Positions 47,644-60,040 of a stretch of DNA of 64,000 nt are shown one piece after another. Source of the stretch: Chenopodium formosanum. Taxonomy: Eukaryota; Streptophyta; Magnoliopsida; Caryophyllales; Amaranthaceae. Below the pieces are notes generated by a model. It was not told the origin of the DNA. It was given only the letters and a program-made list of their open reading frames with translations, and did not search any database. Where the stretch lies: assembly GCA_024500155.1 (NCBI GenBank), contig CM044867.1, positions 9,871,632 through 9,935,631 of the forward strand. Direction: 5' to 3'. How positions within the stretch are numbered: the first letter of the stretch is position 1; every line of letters begins with the position of its first letter. Both the position numbers and the translations under genes were made by a program.

Positions 47644-49522
47644 TTGAATACGCCTGTTAGGAGACAGTCATCTCGTTCGATAATGACCGGGTCACCGATT
47701 CAGCACGAGCAGCAATATGGGTCTACTAGTGGTTGGTCGGGAGACCAACATGTAGGAAGTAGTTGGCCCATGTATTCGCCAGGTGGACTACCTACATCTG
47801 ACGAGGAGGACGAAGACTCAGCTAGTCATGCTGGTGACCAGGATGAAGAATCGGACCCTCAGGATTATCATATGGTATATAGGGGTCAGCATGGGAGATT
47901 TGTTGGTAGTCAATTGAGTCAGCCTACTACCAGCTTGGCAGAGACATGGTTAGTGTAGGAGCCGATGCCAGGTGGTCCAGAGGATGGGGCTGTTATCCCT
48001 AGTTTTGCTGGTCACGTGGCACGATATATATGAGTCGAGCAGGATCAAAGTGTTTTGCGGTGTTTGAGTAGTCAAAGTTGTGTTCTGAGTTGGTAAAGTG
48101 GCAAGGTCGTCAATCAGTGGAGAACCTCAAGTTGATTGATGCCAGTTGGTTATCTCACTTACCCGGGCTTATGTTTAAAAAACTTGATTGGCCGTTGATT
48201 TCTGCTTTTGTTGAGAGATGACAACCAGATACAAACACAATTCATATGTCATTTGGGGAGATCACGATCACGTTGCACGATGTGTACAACATTCTTGGGC
48301 TGCGTGTCCATGGTAAGATGGTCACCACTACACCTAGCACGGACGTCTTACAAAACGCGTGCTCAGTTACCGTGGAAGGCATGGAAATGACTCCGGATGA
48401 TTTGTGTGAGATTTGCGGCACAAAGACGATTTGGCAGGGTAGTGGGGTGTTAACTGATAAGATTATTGACTCGACTTTGGAGGCTTAGAGGTAGTTTAGT
48501 GTACATTATACATTATACTGCGTACTTGTGGTTAGTGCTTGGAGGTTCACTGTTTAAAGACAAGAGTGGTAACCGTACGCATCCTTCCTTCCTGCACGAG
48601 CTATGTCTTGGAGATGTCCCTATTAACGAGTACTCTTGGGGCGCAGCTACACTAGCTTACTTGTATTGGGAATTAGGTTCGGCATCATGGAAAGATGCTG
48701 ATTAGATCGCTGGTTGTCTCACGCTTATGCAAGCATGGATTTACGAGTACTTTCCGTGCTTTCAGCCTCAACAGGGTACCTTGACGAGGGACCTTAATAT
48801 CCCTCGTGCGTCTGCTTGGGATGTTGGAGCGAGATGTTCTAGCAAGAAGTTGGAGCACCTATTATCCTTCGTACTAGACTTGATGTGCTGACCACCTTGA
48901 GGTTAACTGGCTACCGTACGAAGTTGATCCTACACTAAAAGTGTCGTCCACTTTATTCATTGGTTGCATCCAGTACCGTAACATCATTGAGTTGTACATG
49001 CTTGATCGAGTGGTTCGACAGCTTGGATTCGTGCAAGGCATTCCTAGTAGCATTATCAGGCCAGAGAAGGCCAAGAGGCTGACTAACTTAACGATGTATC
49101 GGGTAAACTTTGGCATTGAGATGACATCTGTGATGTGGAGGAGGTTTGTCCCTGGTGAATCTTTTAGTGTAGTTTTAGGTGCCCTCACCAGAATTAGTGC
49201 TGGAGCTCCTACGGTTGCGCCTGGTTAGATGCAGTGGCTGTACAGATTTTCTCACCCTCGTGTATCTCCAGGTTCAAGAGTAACAAGCAATCTACCTGAG
49301 AGAACTAACACGGATTATGTAAGTTTTTCTGTTTATTATACTATTAATTAGACTTTTAATAATTGTTGTGTATGTAATATGTTGTTGTCTGATTTGCAGT
49401 GGATGAGTCGTTCCATGGAGATTCACCAAAGAGCACTGGGTGAGTATCCTCACATGTTGCGTGAAACTAGGACAATGACTGAGCAGCTTGTATTTGATTT
49501 GAAGTCAAAGATGGGGCTGTAG
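47644..49522 (+). pseudogene. Plant mobile domain (PMD, MAIN/MAIL-like) gene, decayed
   Basis: Pieces of one protein appear in shifting frames: a Ser/Asp/Glu-rich N-terminus (47644-47958); the PMD core at 48246-48488 (MSFGEITITLHDVYNILGLR, VHGK, then CEICGTK); 48490-48703 (AYLWLVLGGSLFKD, LGDVPINEYSWGAATLAYLY); and 48941-49228 (LFIGCIQYRNIIELYMLDRV, RQLGFVQGIP). MH.P.GEMTITL..V..LLGL..RG is the hallmark of the family (PMD; related to MAIN, MAIL1 and the long form of PP7). There are several stops and frameshifts. A probable intron is 49319-49399 (GTAAGT...TTTGCAG), with the stop at 49520-49522. PMD genes occur both as host genes and inside plant transposons; here the setting is clearly a transposon. 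Confidence 0.8.
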
Positions 49523-49762
49523 TTTACTCTGTATTAGTAGTAGTGGTTGCATTTTTTATTACTTGTTTGAACTGTTTTATATTTCTTTTTTATTCGACAT
49601 GTAATTTATGAACCGGACACTTTTAGTTTTTTTTTTTTTATTTTTTATTTTTTATTGCGTGTAATGTAAGATCTTAACTAACTTAGTGAAAGTGCATTAA
49701 AAATTACATTAATAATTACATATAGCTACAGCTGTTCAAACTTAGTGAAAGTACATTACAAA
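49523..49762. other. Spacer between convergent PMD and transposase-OTU genes
   Basis: 240 bp, AT-rich, with a T run at 49630-49642; probably holds both 3' ends. Confidence 0.5.
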
Positions 49763-50349
49763 CTACCTAACTAATGCATCCCACATGTTCCTTCTAACTT
49801 CATATTGTTGATCCCATCCATCAGCACTAGCCTCGTGGTGCTCAGTCCACCGACTGGTGATTAGCGGAAGGGGTGGCTTAGGCGTAAGGTCAAGACGGAT
49901 GAAATGTGACCCACTAACTGTAGCAATCACGAACTCTCGACTCGGTGTCCGAACCCCGCTTCGTGCCCTCAGCGGTAACACTATGATGCATGGATAGTAG
50001 CTAGTTGGTACCAGGCCAACACCTAGACAAATTACCCTTGCGTTGAACCCAAGTAGCAATTGGAAATAAATCTTGAATTTTTACCATCCAATGTCGCTGC
50101 CCAACAGCCCCACCATCCCATCGAATACGCTCTATGTTCATCTGTAGTTGTCCAATCCCGTAAATTCATTCGTACAGCTCAGGATGACCGGCGATCTCGT
50201 TCGATATTATTTCCTTAGCGTCAAACTACTGCGCCTGATCACCAAAGAAGAAGTCAGCCACACAACAAAAACCACAGTTCCCATCACCAATGACATCCTT
50301 CCACGACGTGATGTACAGCAACATCGGACCCGGAAGCTGGTTCAAATAC
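49763..50349 (-). pseudogene. OTU-type cysteine protease part, C-terminus of the MULE transposase protein, decayed
   Basis: Minus strand. Starts after an acceptor-like TTGCAG at 50350: YLNQLPGPMLLYITSWKDV, then GDGNCGFCCVADFFFGDQ, the OTU catalytic-Cys motif (DGNCGFR.V in active relatives), EIAGHPELY, and RIRWDGGAVGQRHWM with DLFPIATW. A stop follows GDQAQ, another follows ELYE, and a frameshift lies near 50055. The last frame (50059-49763) ends REFVIATVSGSHFIRLDL, where SHF supplies the expected C-terminal catalytic His segment, and finishes WTEHHEASADGW...YEVRRNMWDALV. Plant MULE transposases with such OTU-like tails are known. It continues the 60-62 kb gene across the LTR-derived insert. 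Confidence 0.75.
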
Positions 50350-51451
50350 CTGCAATGACTAATGTCACACGGATTTGCTGCACAAAATTAAAAATCAAAT
50401 ATTAGTGAATCTACAAGATGAAATACATTTAATTATTAGAATAATAGTTGTTTAATAGTACCTGTTTCTGTAGACACCAAATTTTGATCCTTATTTTCCA
50501 TACTTTCTTTTTTTACTTTCAATTAACTAACAAATTTTGTGTAATTTCATAATTATAATAACAAATTTAATTTTGCTAACAAGAACTGCAATAATTAGAC
50601 ATAAGAGACAAATTCAAGTAGTGTTTATTTATAATTTTGGAGTATACAAAACCCTTATAATTTGTACTCCTAATTTACAAACAAAACACGAGGTTAATTT
50701 GAAGCACAACTCGAACCTTGTACACTCCGTGCCGAAAACTTCAAGTCATCATTTATTCATGATTATGAAAATCATTAACGCCATTAGCAGCACCACTAAC
50801 GCCATAATCAAAGCTAAATATAAATTTAGCACTCGAAAATGCTCGTCGAGTGGAGATGGAGCTTGATGGTTTTGGTTGCCGGGAGCCATGGAAACCGAAG
50901 ATGCAAATTTAATGGGTGTATTTTTTAGTAGATAATGGGGTGAATGGTGATTTCGGATAATGGAAATCTCCCTTTTATAGGGAGTAAATCTTATTCGTAT
51001 TTTTATCATATCCCAATCGTGTAATCGTTTAGTCTAATAATAGTAATAATGTTATCTTTTAAAAATGAAATAAAAACAATGTTATTACCACCGATGTATG
51101 TAACAATTATTCCGTTTGACATATCTTGGTCGAGAGTATCAAATATTGACCCTTTAATCTGTACAATTTAAAAATCGTATCACTTTCTAATCCCGGATAA
51201 AGTTCAGCACTACTGATTTCATGTATCCTATTGTTATTATTATTTTAATATTTTCCATCACCTTTTAATACATAATAAAAAAAATTTAAAAATGTGCATG
51301 AAATGTCTAAGAAACAATGACTAAAAAACAAAGATGCATTGAAATGTGCATAAAAATGTTGCTAACAAAGAGTAAAAGTCACGGTTTAAGTAACAATAAT
51401 TAAATAATAATTAAATGACAATCTCTAAGAAACAAAAAAGTGCATGTAATG

Positions 51452-51602
51452 CATGCATGGTAATTGGTAATTGCAGTAAGTCACGGCTCCCCCTTTGTAT
51501 TTTATTTATTTATTTATTTTTTTGTTGTTTAACTTCCTTAATTATAACTTGTTTTAGTTCCCCCATTTTACTTTGTTAATAACGTACTACTATCCCATTT
51601 TT
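51452..51602 (+). repeat. ~150-bp direct repeat, left copy, flanking a LINE fragment
   Basis: Contains ATGGTAATTGGTAATTGCA, GTCACGGCTCCCCCTTTGTA and TTATAACTTGTTTTAGTTCC. It matches 54848-54995 with few differences. Confidence 0.85.
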
Positions 51603-54600
51603 TGAACCTCCCCTTTCTCAATTAACCACTCAGCCTCCGGACCATCCTTAATTGCTACTATTTTGTTATGCCATATACGAGCAATGGTGCTTAAGTGAAA
51701 AAGGTAGTATTACGATCACTATCCTTTATCCACTCGACTCTCGATTTCTAGTACCATAGGAGCTCCTTTTGAGCAAGCACCTCATCAAGTTCCTTTCTCA
51801 ACTTCGATTCTAATTTAATCAAGTCCCTCGCTTTTTGTAAGGCAAGGGCACGCTGCACACCTGCTATTCGAGCTAAGAGGTTGCGTTTTTTCTTGAAAAT
51901 ATTGTGAAAAGTGGTTTTGTTCCAATATTGTAATTCTTCTGCTAATTTATGTAAGTGAGGCATCAAGGGAGCTTCCTTATCCCACTTACTCTCTACAATA
52001 TCGCAAAAATTGTCATGAGTCATCCAAGCAGCTTGGAAGCGGAAAGGCCGGTTAATCTCTGAAATTAGAGCAAAGCCATTAAGGGCAATTAAGACAAGGC
52101 AATGATTTGATTGAACCGCAAAGAGGTGCTTAACAGCAGCATTTGGAAACCTCAAACTCCATTCACCGTTACAAAGTGCACGATCAAGTCTCGTACTCTG
52201 CTAAGTTTGTACATTCGTACCTCTAGACCACGTATGAGAGGCACCAGAGAACTCAATCTCAAGCAAGCCCACATCTTCCACCCATTCATTGAAACGAGCA
52301 GCTCGTCGAGAAGTCTCCGCACAGCTGGAACTTCTTTCCCACTGATATCAAGTATCATTAAAATCCCCTACTAATAACCAAGGGAGGTTATTAGAATAAG
52401 CATGATCCTTTAATTCTCTCCAAAGTTCCTGCCTCTTTGTGGGATCTGGGCTACCATACACCGCTGTGAAATACCATGGTATACCATCAACCCTCTTAAT
52501 TTCCATAGTGATGAACTAATTATGCTTACGAATTGGTTCAACTGTGACTAACTCTCTCCGCCAATACACCCATATGCCACCACTGAAACCTTGAGCATCG
52601 ACCCTTGTATGGCCATTATACCCAATCACATTCGCAATTCTTTCCGTTTGAGCACCCCCCATGTGAGTTTCAACAAGTGCCACTACATTAGGTTTATGCA
52701 CCCTAATGATTTCTTTTAAAGCCAAAATAAATTCACGACTTCCTGCTCCTTGTACGTTCCAAACCATACAAGAAATTGGCAGAGAATTAGAGGATAAATT
52801 TGCAAAGTTTGCATTCATTGTATCAATTGAGAAATTGGGGTTACTCAAATAAGCTTCTTCCATTAATCGAATTAATTGATTAATTTCAACTAAAATTTGA
52901 AGATAGACCACCAGTTCTGGTGGCTCTGGCATCAGTTCCACCCAAGTTTCCATCCGAACCTCCATCACATGTGTTAGGGGATCTGCTATGGTCAAGTAGG
53001 GGTTGTCCATTTGTTGCCCACAAAAAGAGTTTTCTCCGGTGGGATTTTAAGTGAGATCACCTCCTGCTGTAAATTTTCATACTCTTGTAAGCAATCTGTT
53101 TCCTCTGTTTCGATCACTATATTATCCTCCTGGGTGACTTCTTTGGTTGACTCTTCTGTAGGCTACTCTACTCCAAAAAAGTTCTCTTTTCCAGGAAAAA
53201 TATTATTGCTTTTGTTTCTTTTGTGGCTAGAATTGGAATTTCATTCTCAATAGGCTTCAAGGAATTTATTTTTTGGTAAGCGATTTTTTGTGAATTAGAT
53301 TTTCCATTCACATTGCCTTTTTTTTAATTCGAGGAATTATTAACCCCTGCCTTATTCAATCCCACTTGGAAATTAATATCCTTAGCATTATTTTGAGAAT
53401 TTTCCCCAAGATTTACTATAGGAACAATCTCATTATTTTTGGAAAAAGATTAAGATGAGAATACCTCCATATATTTTGTATGTATATCTTCCAAATTAAT
53501 ATCTTTCTGTTGCTCATCTTGTGCCTCACTCTCCCCATTTAGTGCCTCAAATCTCGACCCTAAAGATTTTTGAAGATTCTGTTTTGAAATTTGTTTTGGC
53601 ACCCCTGCCTTCTCTTGATTTTTTGTAGCCTGACCACCACCTTCTTTGGTGGTTTCCGGTGGTGGTTTATCAGTCTTTGGATTTCTCTTCCTCACCGGCT
53701 TCTTAACCAACATCCATGATCCAAAGTCATGTTCCACCTCTGGTCTTGGACCTTTGTCAATCACCTTTGCAATTCCAGGTTCATGATTAGTAGCAATCAC
53801 ATTATTAACTTGATAAATTACTGTATCTTCATTCATATGTGTAGATTCGCACTGATCTTCCACATGCCCCAACATACCACATTTGTAGCAAATTAACTTG
53901 ATACCCTCATACTGAATTCTCCAAATTTTTCCTTTTAGCCAAAACTTTGATAGCAAGGGTTTTGATAGATCGATCTGCACACTCAGCCTTGTGAATTTCC
54001 CTCGTTCAGCATAATGCAGTAGATTTATCCACCCTAATAACCTTAACAATCTTGGCACCAATTTTCTTGAGTAACTCTTTATCAAAGTATTCAACAGAGT
54101 TCGGTATCCGGACCCAAGCTGTCAAGACTTTAATGGAAGCTTCTTCTGGTATGAAATTGGGAGTCCATTTACGAATGGTTAAATACTTATCATCAATCAA
54201 CCAGGGACCTTGAGTTAACACAAAGTTATAATCCTCTTGATTATTGAACCTAGCAATGAAGTATTTGCACCCAATGTCTGTAAGAGACATTATTTCTCCC
54301 TTCAATTGCCATTTTCTTTTTAATCTCTTCATTAATCCCATGTACCCCAGACTACCAACAAACATACGAATAATGAAGGTATTTCTCCATGGGCGACGCA
54401 TAGCCTTCTTCTCTTCTTTTGTGAGTAAAATGACAGGGCACCTATCATTTCCCACAAAGTCTTCCGGTGGCTCATCATCGTCCAAAACATCATCTTCATC
54501 ATTAGACAGCTGAATGTTGTTAGCAGCCATTGCTTCCAATTGAGTATCCCTAACATACCTCTAAAAGATCTTTGAGATTTGTTTACCATGGTTGCAGCCT

Positions 54601-54847
54601 TTCCATGGTTATTTGGATCTCCATGCATCCCCAAACCTGGTTGTTGGGTTCCCAAATCAATCTCCATATCGGGGTTTCATTCATTCTCATTCTTATTGAA
54701 AATTTCATGGGTGATTTTTCATTTTATCTTTTTGTTGGAATGAGCCACCTGGTCAGAGACCTCCGGTGGGATGAGTGGTGGGAATTGGGAAGGCTTTTGC
54801 GCAGAATTCATTCGAGTAGCTATAATATTCAAATATATTTTGTTTAT
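51603..54847 (-). pseudogene. LINE (L1-type) fragment: ORF1 and the endonuclease part of ORF2; reverse transcriptase missing
   Basis: Minus strand. A 5' leader runs from 54847. ORF1 (54539-53450) has the DUF4283 domain (for example QGPWLIDDKYLTIRKWTP) and a zinc knuckle CYKCGMLGHVEDQC (CX2CX4HX4C), broken by a frameshift near 54010. ORF2 starts near 53010; the endonuclease shows CMVWNVQGAGSREF, VETHMGG, GGIWVYWR and, after a stop at about 52518, LLVGDFND and FSGASHTWSR-type sequence in another frame. QSNHCLVLI stands where SDH is normally found. 52155-51748 is the linker to ELLWY, then stop, KSRVEWIKDSDRNTTFFH. The element ends near 51603, before the reverse transcriptase. Keeping the 5' half and losing the 3' half is the reverse of normal LINE truncation. 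Confidence 0.85.
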
Positions 54848-54995
54848 CATGTATGGTAATTGGTAATTGCACTTTGTCACGGCTCCCCCTTTGTATTATT
54901 TTTTTTTATTTTTTTTGTTGTTTAACATTCTTAATTATAACTTGTTTTAGTTCCACCATTTTACTTTGTTAATAACGTTCTACTATTTCATTTTT
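54848..54995 (+). repeat. ~150-bp direct repeat, right copy
   Basis: Same sequence as 51452-51602; differs mainly in a T-run length and a few single bases. Confidence 0.85.
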
Positions 54996-57900
54996 CATCT
55001 TCTTCCTTCCTTTCAAATCCTCACCAAAACAACATTACAGCTATACCTTCATGACTTACTTCTTTTCTCTGTTTCATACACTCAGAAATAACAAGTGTAA
55101 GTATGCATGCTATTTCTCTTCCTGGTTATTGCAATGATGACAATGTTAACAGTGAAAGAGTGGCTCTAAGCAAAGATAACTCTGTCATTACCACTTATTT
55201 GATATGTCAAATTCCTACAAAAAAAGAAAATGGTAAGCCATGGTTGTAATTTAGCAACAAAAATCTGAAAATGGTGTGATATGACAATACGTTGTATCAC
55301 TGAGCTGTGTTTCTTCCCAAACGGTAAGGTGATATGACTACCCACAATCAATGGCAATCAACATTTTTCTCCTTGTTATTTTCTGATAATTGGGTTTTGT
55401 AATAGTGTGATTTTGTTAATGGTAAGTCTGAAATACGAAGAGTAAGTACAAGGAAATACACTCTTCAAAAAAAAGTAGTACCAATTAACAATTATATTAA
55501 AATTATATTAGTACTTTTTTAGTCATTAATAATATTGTCATTTGTTCAGTCAAATTAATTAAGTTTTGCATGAAGTAGTAGGCTAATTCTATTTCATCAA
55601 CCTCATTAAGACGAATTTTGGTTACAATTTCTACCTAACTCTTGTAATCGTACGTATTTATTTCGTATAACAGTATAATCTTTGTACTTTGTATTTTAGC
55701 TCCCATTTGCTCCCGTATATATATACACCCCACTCTTCACGAGAAGGGAGAGAGAAAAAGAGATCGAAGAGAGCAGCTAAAACAAAAACCTCATAAAAAG
55801 AAGTCTAAATTATTTTGGCACTATAATTAGATATAAAAAAAAAGTTAAAATTTTTATTTTCAGTAAAAAAAAAAAAAAAAAAAGATTGTAGAAAGACTTG
55901 GCCTCAAATTAAATCGATCATTTTGACACCACTTTTACTAATTCCTCGAGATAGCTACTCAAAGTCAAAGGTAATATTTTCTTTCTTTTTATTTGTGATT
56001 TCATATTATTTTTTACATACATTTACTAACTTTTCTACTTTTGTGTGTTCCATGACCGCATAGGGCACTATATGTGCCTGTTTCCTAATTTGGAAACCAA
56101 GTAGAATTTGACCGACCGCAAGTGAGTTTGAGAGTGAGTATACATGATTTGTTTGATTTTTTTTCCTTTGTATGTATCATAATTATGTAGAGTATGAAAT
56201 GGATGCAATGATAATTGTACAAAATGCATAAGGAAGCTCTAAAGAATGAATGATGGAATTCTAGCAAACCATTTTCGACCACTTTATTTTTTATTATGTA
56301 AAAATCGTTTTTAATAATAAAATTAAGAAATAAAATTTTCACAGTAAGCTTATGTATTTAGGAGTGTATAAGACTTGGAATTTTATAAAAATAAATTTTA
56401 ACCAACCCACAAAAAATCAAACATTAAGGCTTAGTAACACCACAAATTTCTTACTACAGGTTTGTCCATTTTCCAATTTCGACCAATATTCTTTTTTAAT
56501 AATAAAATTTAAATTGACTACCTAGAAATTAGATTCCTTAACCTTTGTAAATTGGGATCACACGTTCTCATAGGATAAATACTCTATTTTTTTTTTATGA
56601 TTTTTACAAAACAAGGTATTAAAATGTTAAATTGATTTGAGGCTGTTTTTCCCAACCAAGAATATTTTTTTTATTTGACATATCAAATGACTTCTAAAAA
56701 GGGAGAATTGTCTACAGAGCATCTACATGTTTGTCCTTAACATATCATTAAAAGGATCATACCAATTTCGAAGTACTTTGACCATTATCACCCAATTCCC
56801 CATGAACGTCCCAAACTGGAGTGATTTTAAAGAAAATTCATTACTTTTAATTCAACCGTTGGATGAATACCAATTTTTGATATGTTATAGAAGACTTGTA
56901 GGCCTTTTCAACGACCTATCATAACTCTAATCCGACCATTATAACATGAGTTATGGTATCCGAAATATTAGAGAAATTTTAAACCCTTAAGAAGTTAAAG
57001 GAAGAAAAGAATTAACATTATTATATAATTTGTGTCACCCTATATACCTCAGGTACTTTTTTCTTAGAATATTTTAAATTAAGGAAGCTATAAATTACTC
57101 ATGCCTCAAGTTAATATTAATCCAAAAAAAGACACATATGTATCCCTTTAAGACTAACACTTTTTTTTTTTTTAAAAAAAAAAAGTCTTCTTCATCCTAT
57201 GGCTATATGAAATGAGCATTATAAATAATTTATTTATTTTAGAATAGAATGTCTTGTAATTTTTACAGAAATCTTGTTTAAGTTTTAATTTCATCACCAT
57301 TCGGAAGAGCAAAATTTCCTTATGCATTTCTTAATAAAGAGACAACTAACTTTTAATTAAGTGAAATATGGCTTTGCATGCTTGTATCATTTTATTAATT
57401 AAATAAATCTTTCGAGTTATAGTTTATGGCTTATATTTAAATAAGAGGGTAAAATTGAATATTCAATCATGATAGGTTATAAGATGATCTATTTGCCGCA
57501 GAGAATTATACTTTTAAAGTTTTATTATCTCTGATAGATCGCTAACGTAATCTAACATGATTAAGGTTTTCAATTCACTACCTATCATTTAGATTTAAGC
57601 CATATAGAATGTCCATTTTGCATAAGTCAATTTCATACAATTCAAATACATTTCCTTCGTATTATTCTCGATTCATACCAAATAAATGCCCTTTTTAGCA
57701 CACTCAAATAAGCCCATACAATCTCTTTTTGGAAGTTGGTCAACCCTAAATAAAGCCGTTAACTGAAACGCATTTTACAAACAAAAAATCATTCTCCTCA
57801 AAGAAACTCCTATGGTGTCGCTGATTCTAGTGACTTCCTCAACCTTAATAAATTGACCTCCATCTTGAAAGCAAGATTGCTCAGCCTCACTCAAATGACC

Positions 57901-58190
57901 CTACACGGATCGAACACCCCTCCCCAAAAAAAAAAAACTTCTTGAAACCTCGTATGAAATTTTTGACCATGTATAAATGGACGTTCGTAAGAACTACGTA
58001 GGGTTTTGATCCGGGAGTGGATTTAAATCCCACAATGAACGGTACGTAGGGCAACTTTAATGCTCAAACCCACAATGAACGGTTTAATTCATTTTTATTT
58101 TACATTTGAGTGTGATTGACAATGTGAAAACTTTCGTGTTTTTATGCATTAGTTTAAGGAAAAGTATGTGAATAACTATAACCAATTAAC
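54996..58190. other. Non-coding part of the LTR-derived insertion
   Basis: AT-rich with no recognisable domain. TATATATATACACCCC at about 55715-55730 followed by a purine-rich leader and a donor-like AAAGGTAATATT at 55966-55977 looks like a plus-strand promoter plus leader, but no coding exon follows that I can support. Short runs of A at 55866-55883 and T/A at 57160-57185. Confidence 0.35.
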
Positions 58191-59944
58191 AACGTACCAG
58201 TAAGAGCATGTTCCAATTCGTTAGAACAGAGGAAGAGACGAGTTCCAAACATTCCTCTTTAAACATGCATAAAATCAAGCAATACCAATAATATATATCA
58301 AGCAACATGATAAAAACGATAATAACAATAATTATAACAATCATCATAATCATAACAATAAAGCATAATAACAATAGCAAGATCCTAGGCATGATACTAA
58401 TAAGATTAATAACAAACCCTAGTATGTCACTAAGCAATAAAGATCAAAGCTTTAGCCCTGACATGATACTAACATGCTATTAGAAAAGGGTAAAAACAAC
58501 CTAAATTTGATACTAGAAAGCAATAAAAACATCCTAACATGATTCTAGGAATTAAACAAATCTAAACATGCTTTCTACATCGAAATAATAGAGAAGTAAT
58601 TCAAATCACTTACTTTGAAGCCTCGTACCTCTTTCTAATAACAAAATACACGCGTTAGTAAAGTTCAATAAAATAATAAAATCAAAAAATTACATTAAAT
58701 AATTGAAAGAAAGAGTTAAAAAGTTTAGACTGAATTTGGGACCAAACTCTCAGAAATTATCAACCTTTCACGTCTAGGGCGAAGGCAACTTCAAACTTGG
58801 CTAGGTGTGTCTAGATGTAATGAGTGCGGAATTGTGTTTGTAAAAGGGTTGGTTTAGAAAGAGAGAGAAAGAATAAGCTATATTGCTCAAGAGAGAAGAG
58901 AGAGAATTAGGTGATTGTTGATGGTTGTGGATTGATGATTGAAAACGGAGGTCCAAGGACCCCGTTTATAAGAAAATAGTCCGGATACCGATACAAAACA
59001 GTCAGAATTTGAATCGGAATAAAATTGATTCTGTCGCAAAGCTATCGCGAGCGACAGATCCTAGTTTGTTGCCTGGCGACAAGTCTGTTGTTTGGCGCTG
59101 TAACAGTTTTTTGCGGATTTTGTTTTATCGTATCTTTTGATCTAGAAGTCCAAATAAGGCATATAATATGTCTTTGGAAAGCTATTGAAGTATACTTTCC
59201 AACCCAATCAGAATCAGAATAAAATATTTTGTAGACAAAAAAATATAGCCGAAATAGTGGAAGGATGTCAGTTTTAGATAGAGTTTCGTATTTCTTTCAT
59301 ATCTTTTTCATTATCGCTCAGAATTAATATTATAATATATCATTGGAAAGATAATTTCAAGATCTATCCAACCATATAAATTTTGATTAATATTATGTGG
59401 CACGAAAATAATATCTGAATGTCTTTGAAAATCTTTAAATTCGAATAGAACTAGAACTTAAAAAAAGGAAAGTTTTTATTTAATTTAAATTCCTTAATCT
59501 TATCTTTTCAAAAAGGATAATTAAGATCTTTTAGAAACTTATAGAAGCTTCTAATTAATCCTAATTGGTTTAGGAATGGGATTAAACCTTTGGACCCTCC
59601 ACATGATCATTGGGTCGTAGGAAAAATCCAGTTTGGGCCTAGTTTAGTATTTTGGCCATAACTTCCTCATTATTCATCGGAATTGCGCTTATAATATATC
59701 GTTGGAAATGTCTTTTAAAGCCCCATCCAACTACACTATTAGTTGACCCTTATCATGGACCAAACTAAACTGGATAACACGTTTTCATAAATAGAGCAGA
59801 TTTTCAAAAACAAAAAGAAGAAATTTTTAATAAAAACAACCGCAACACTAGACTTTTTACACTTTCACTTCATTCGATTATCATTTGACGTGAAAGATAT
59901 TCATCATTGGTTTGATTTTGGGGAGACACAAATGGGTGTCTACA
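58190..59944 (-). mobile_element. LTR 5' part (U3, TATA, R) on the minus strand
   Basis: Starts TGTAGACACCCATTTGTGTC at 59944 (minus). TATA box CTTATAAACGGGG near 58972-58960. 59120-59300 matches 8930-9139, showing at least two copies of this LTR family in the window. A motif of the GGAAAG type recurs at 59173, 59343 and 59703, each after ATAT(A/C)(A/G)T. Confidence 0.5.
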
Positions 59945-60040
59945 CCGTCTCTATTCGGGAAACAATACAGTGGCGGCTCTAATTTCTTTTTTAATCAAAA
60001 AATCAACTTACGTGGGATTTTGACTTCTAATTTTAATTAG

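Larger units (their letters stand above)
50469..59944 (-). mobile_element. LTR-retrotransposon-derived insertion splitting the transposase gene
   Basis: The left edge reads TGTAGACACCAAATTTTG (50469) and the right edge CACAAATGGGTGTCTACA (59944): matching TG...CA ends. The right part (58.2-59.9 kb) is an LTR on the minus strand, with a TATA box (CTTATAAACGGGG, about 58972-58960) and similarity to 7.9-9.1 kb. No gag-pol domain is readable. It may be a very long solo LTR (about 6 kb without the LINE block) or a gutted element. Flanking GTTTC and GTCTC nearly match but are offset by two bases. The transposase gene reads up to its right side and resumes at its left side. Confidence 0.55.

Noticed and set aside
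50749..51009. 86-codon minus frame with a hydrophobic C-terminus
   Set aside because: Looks like a small membrane protein (LYLALIMALVVLLMALMIFI), and there is a TATA-like CTATAAAAGG upstream on the minus strand, but it sits in the LTR-derived insert and I could not link it to a family. Not strong enough to call.
55700..55980. Promoter-like sequence with a leader and splice donor on the plus strand
   Set aside because: No coding exon follows before the LTR copy; probably repeat-derived.
58186..58437. 83-codon hydrophobic minus frame
   Set aside because: Built from ATT/ATA/GTT triplets of a simple-sequence stretch inside the LTR; chance membrane-like frame.
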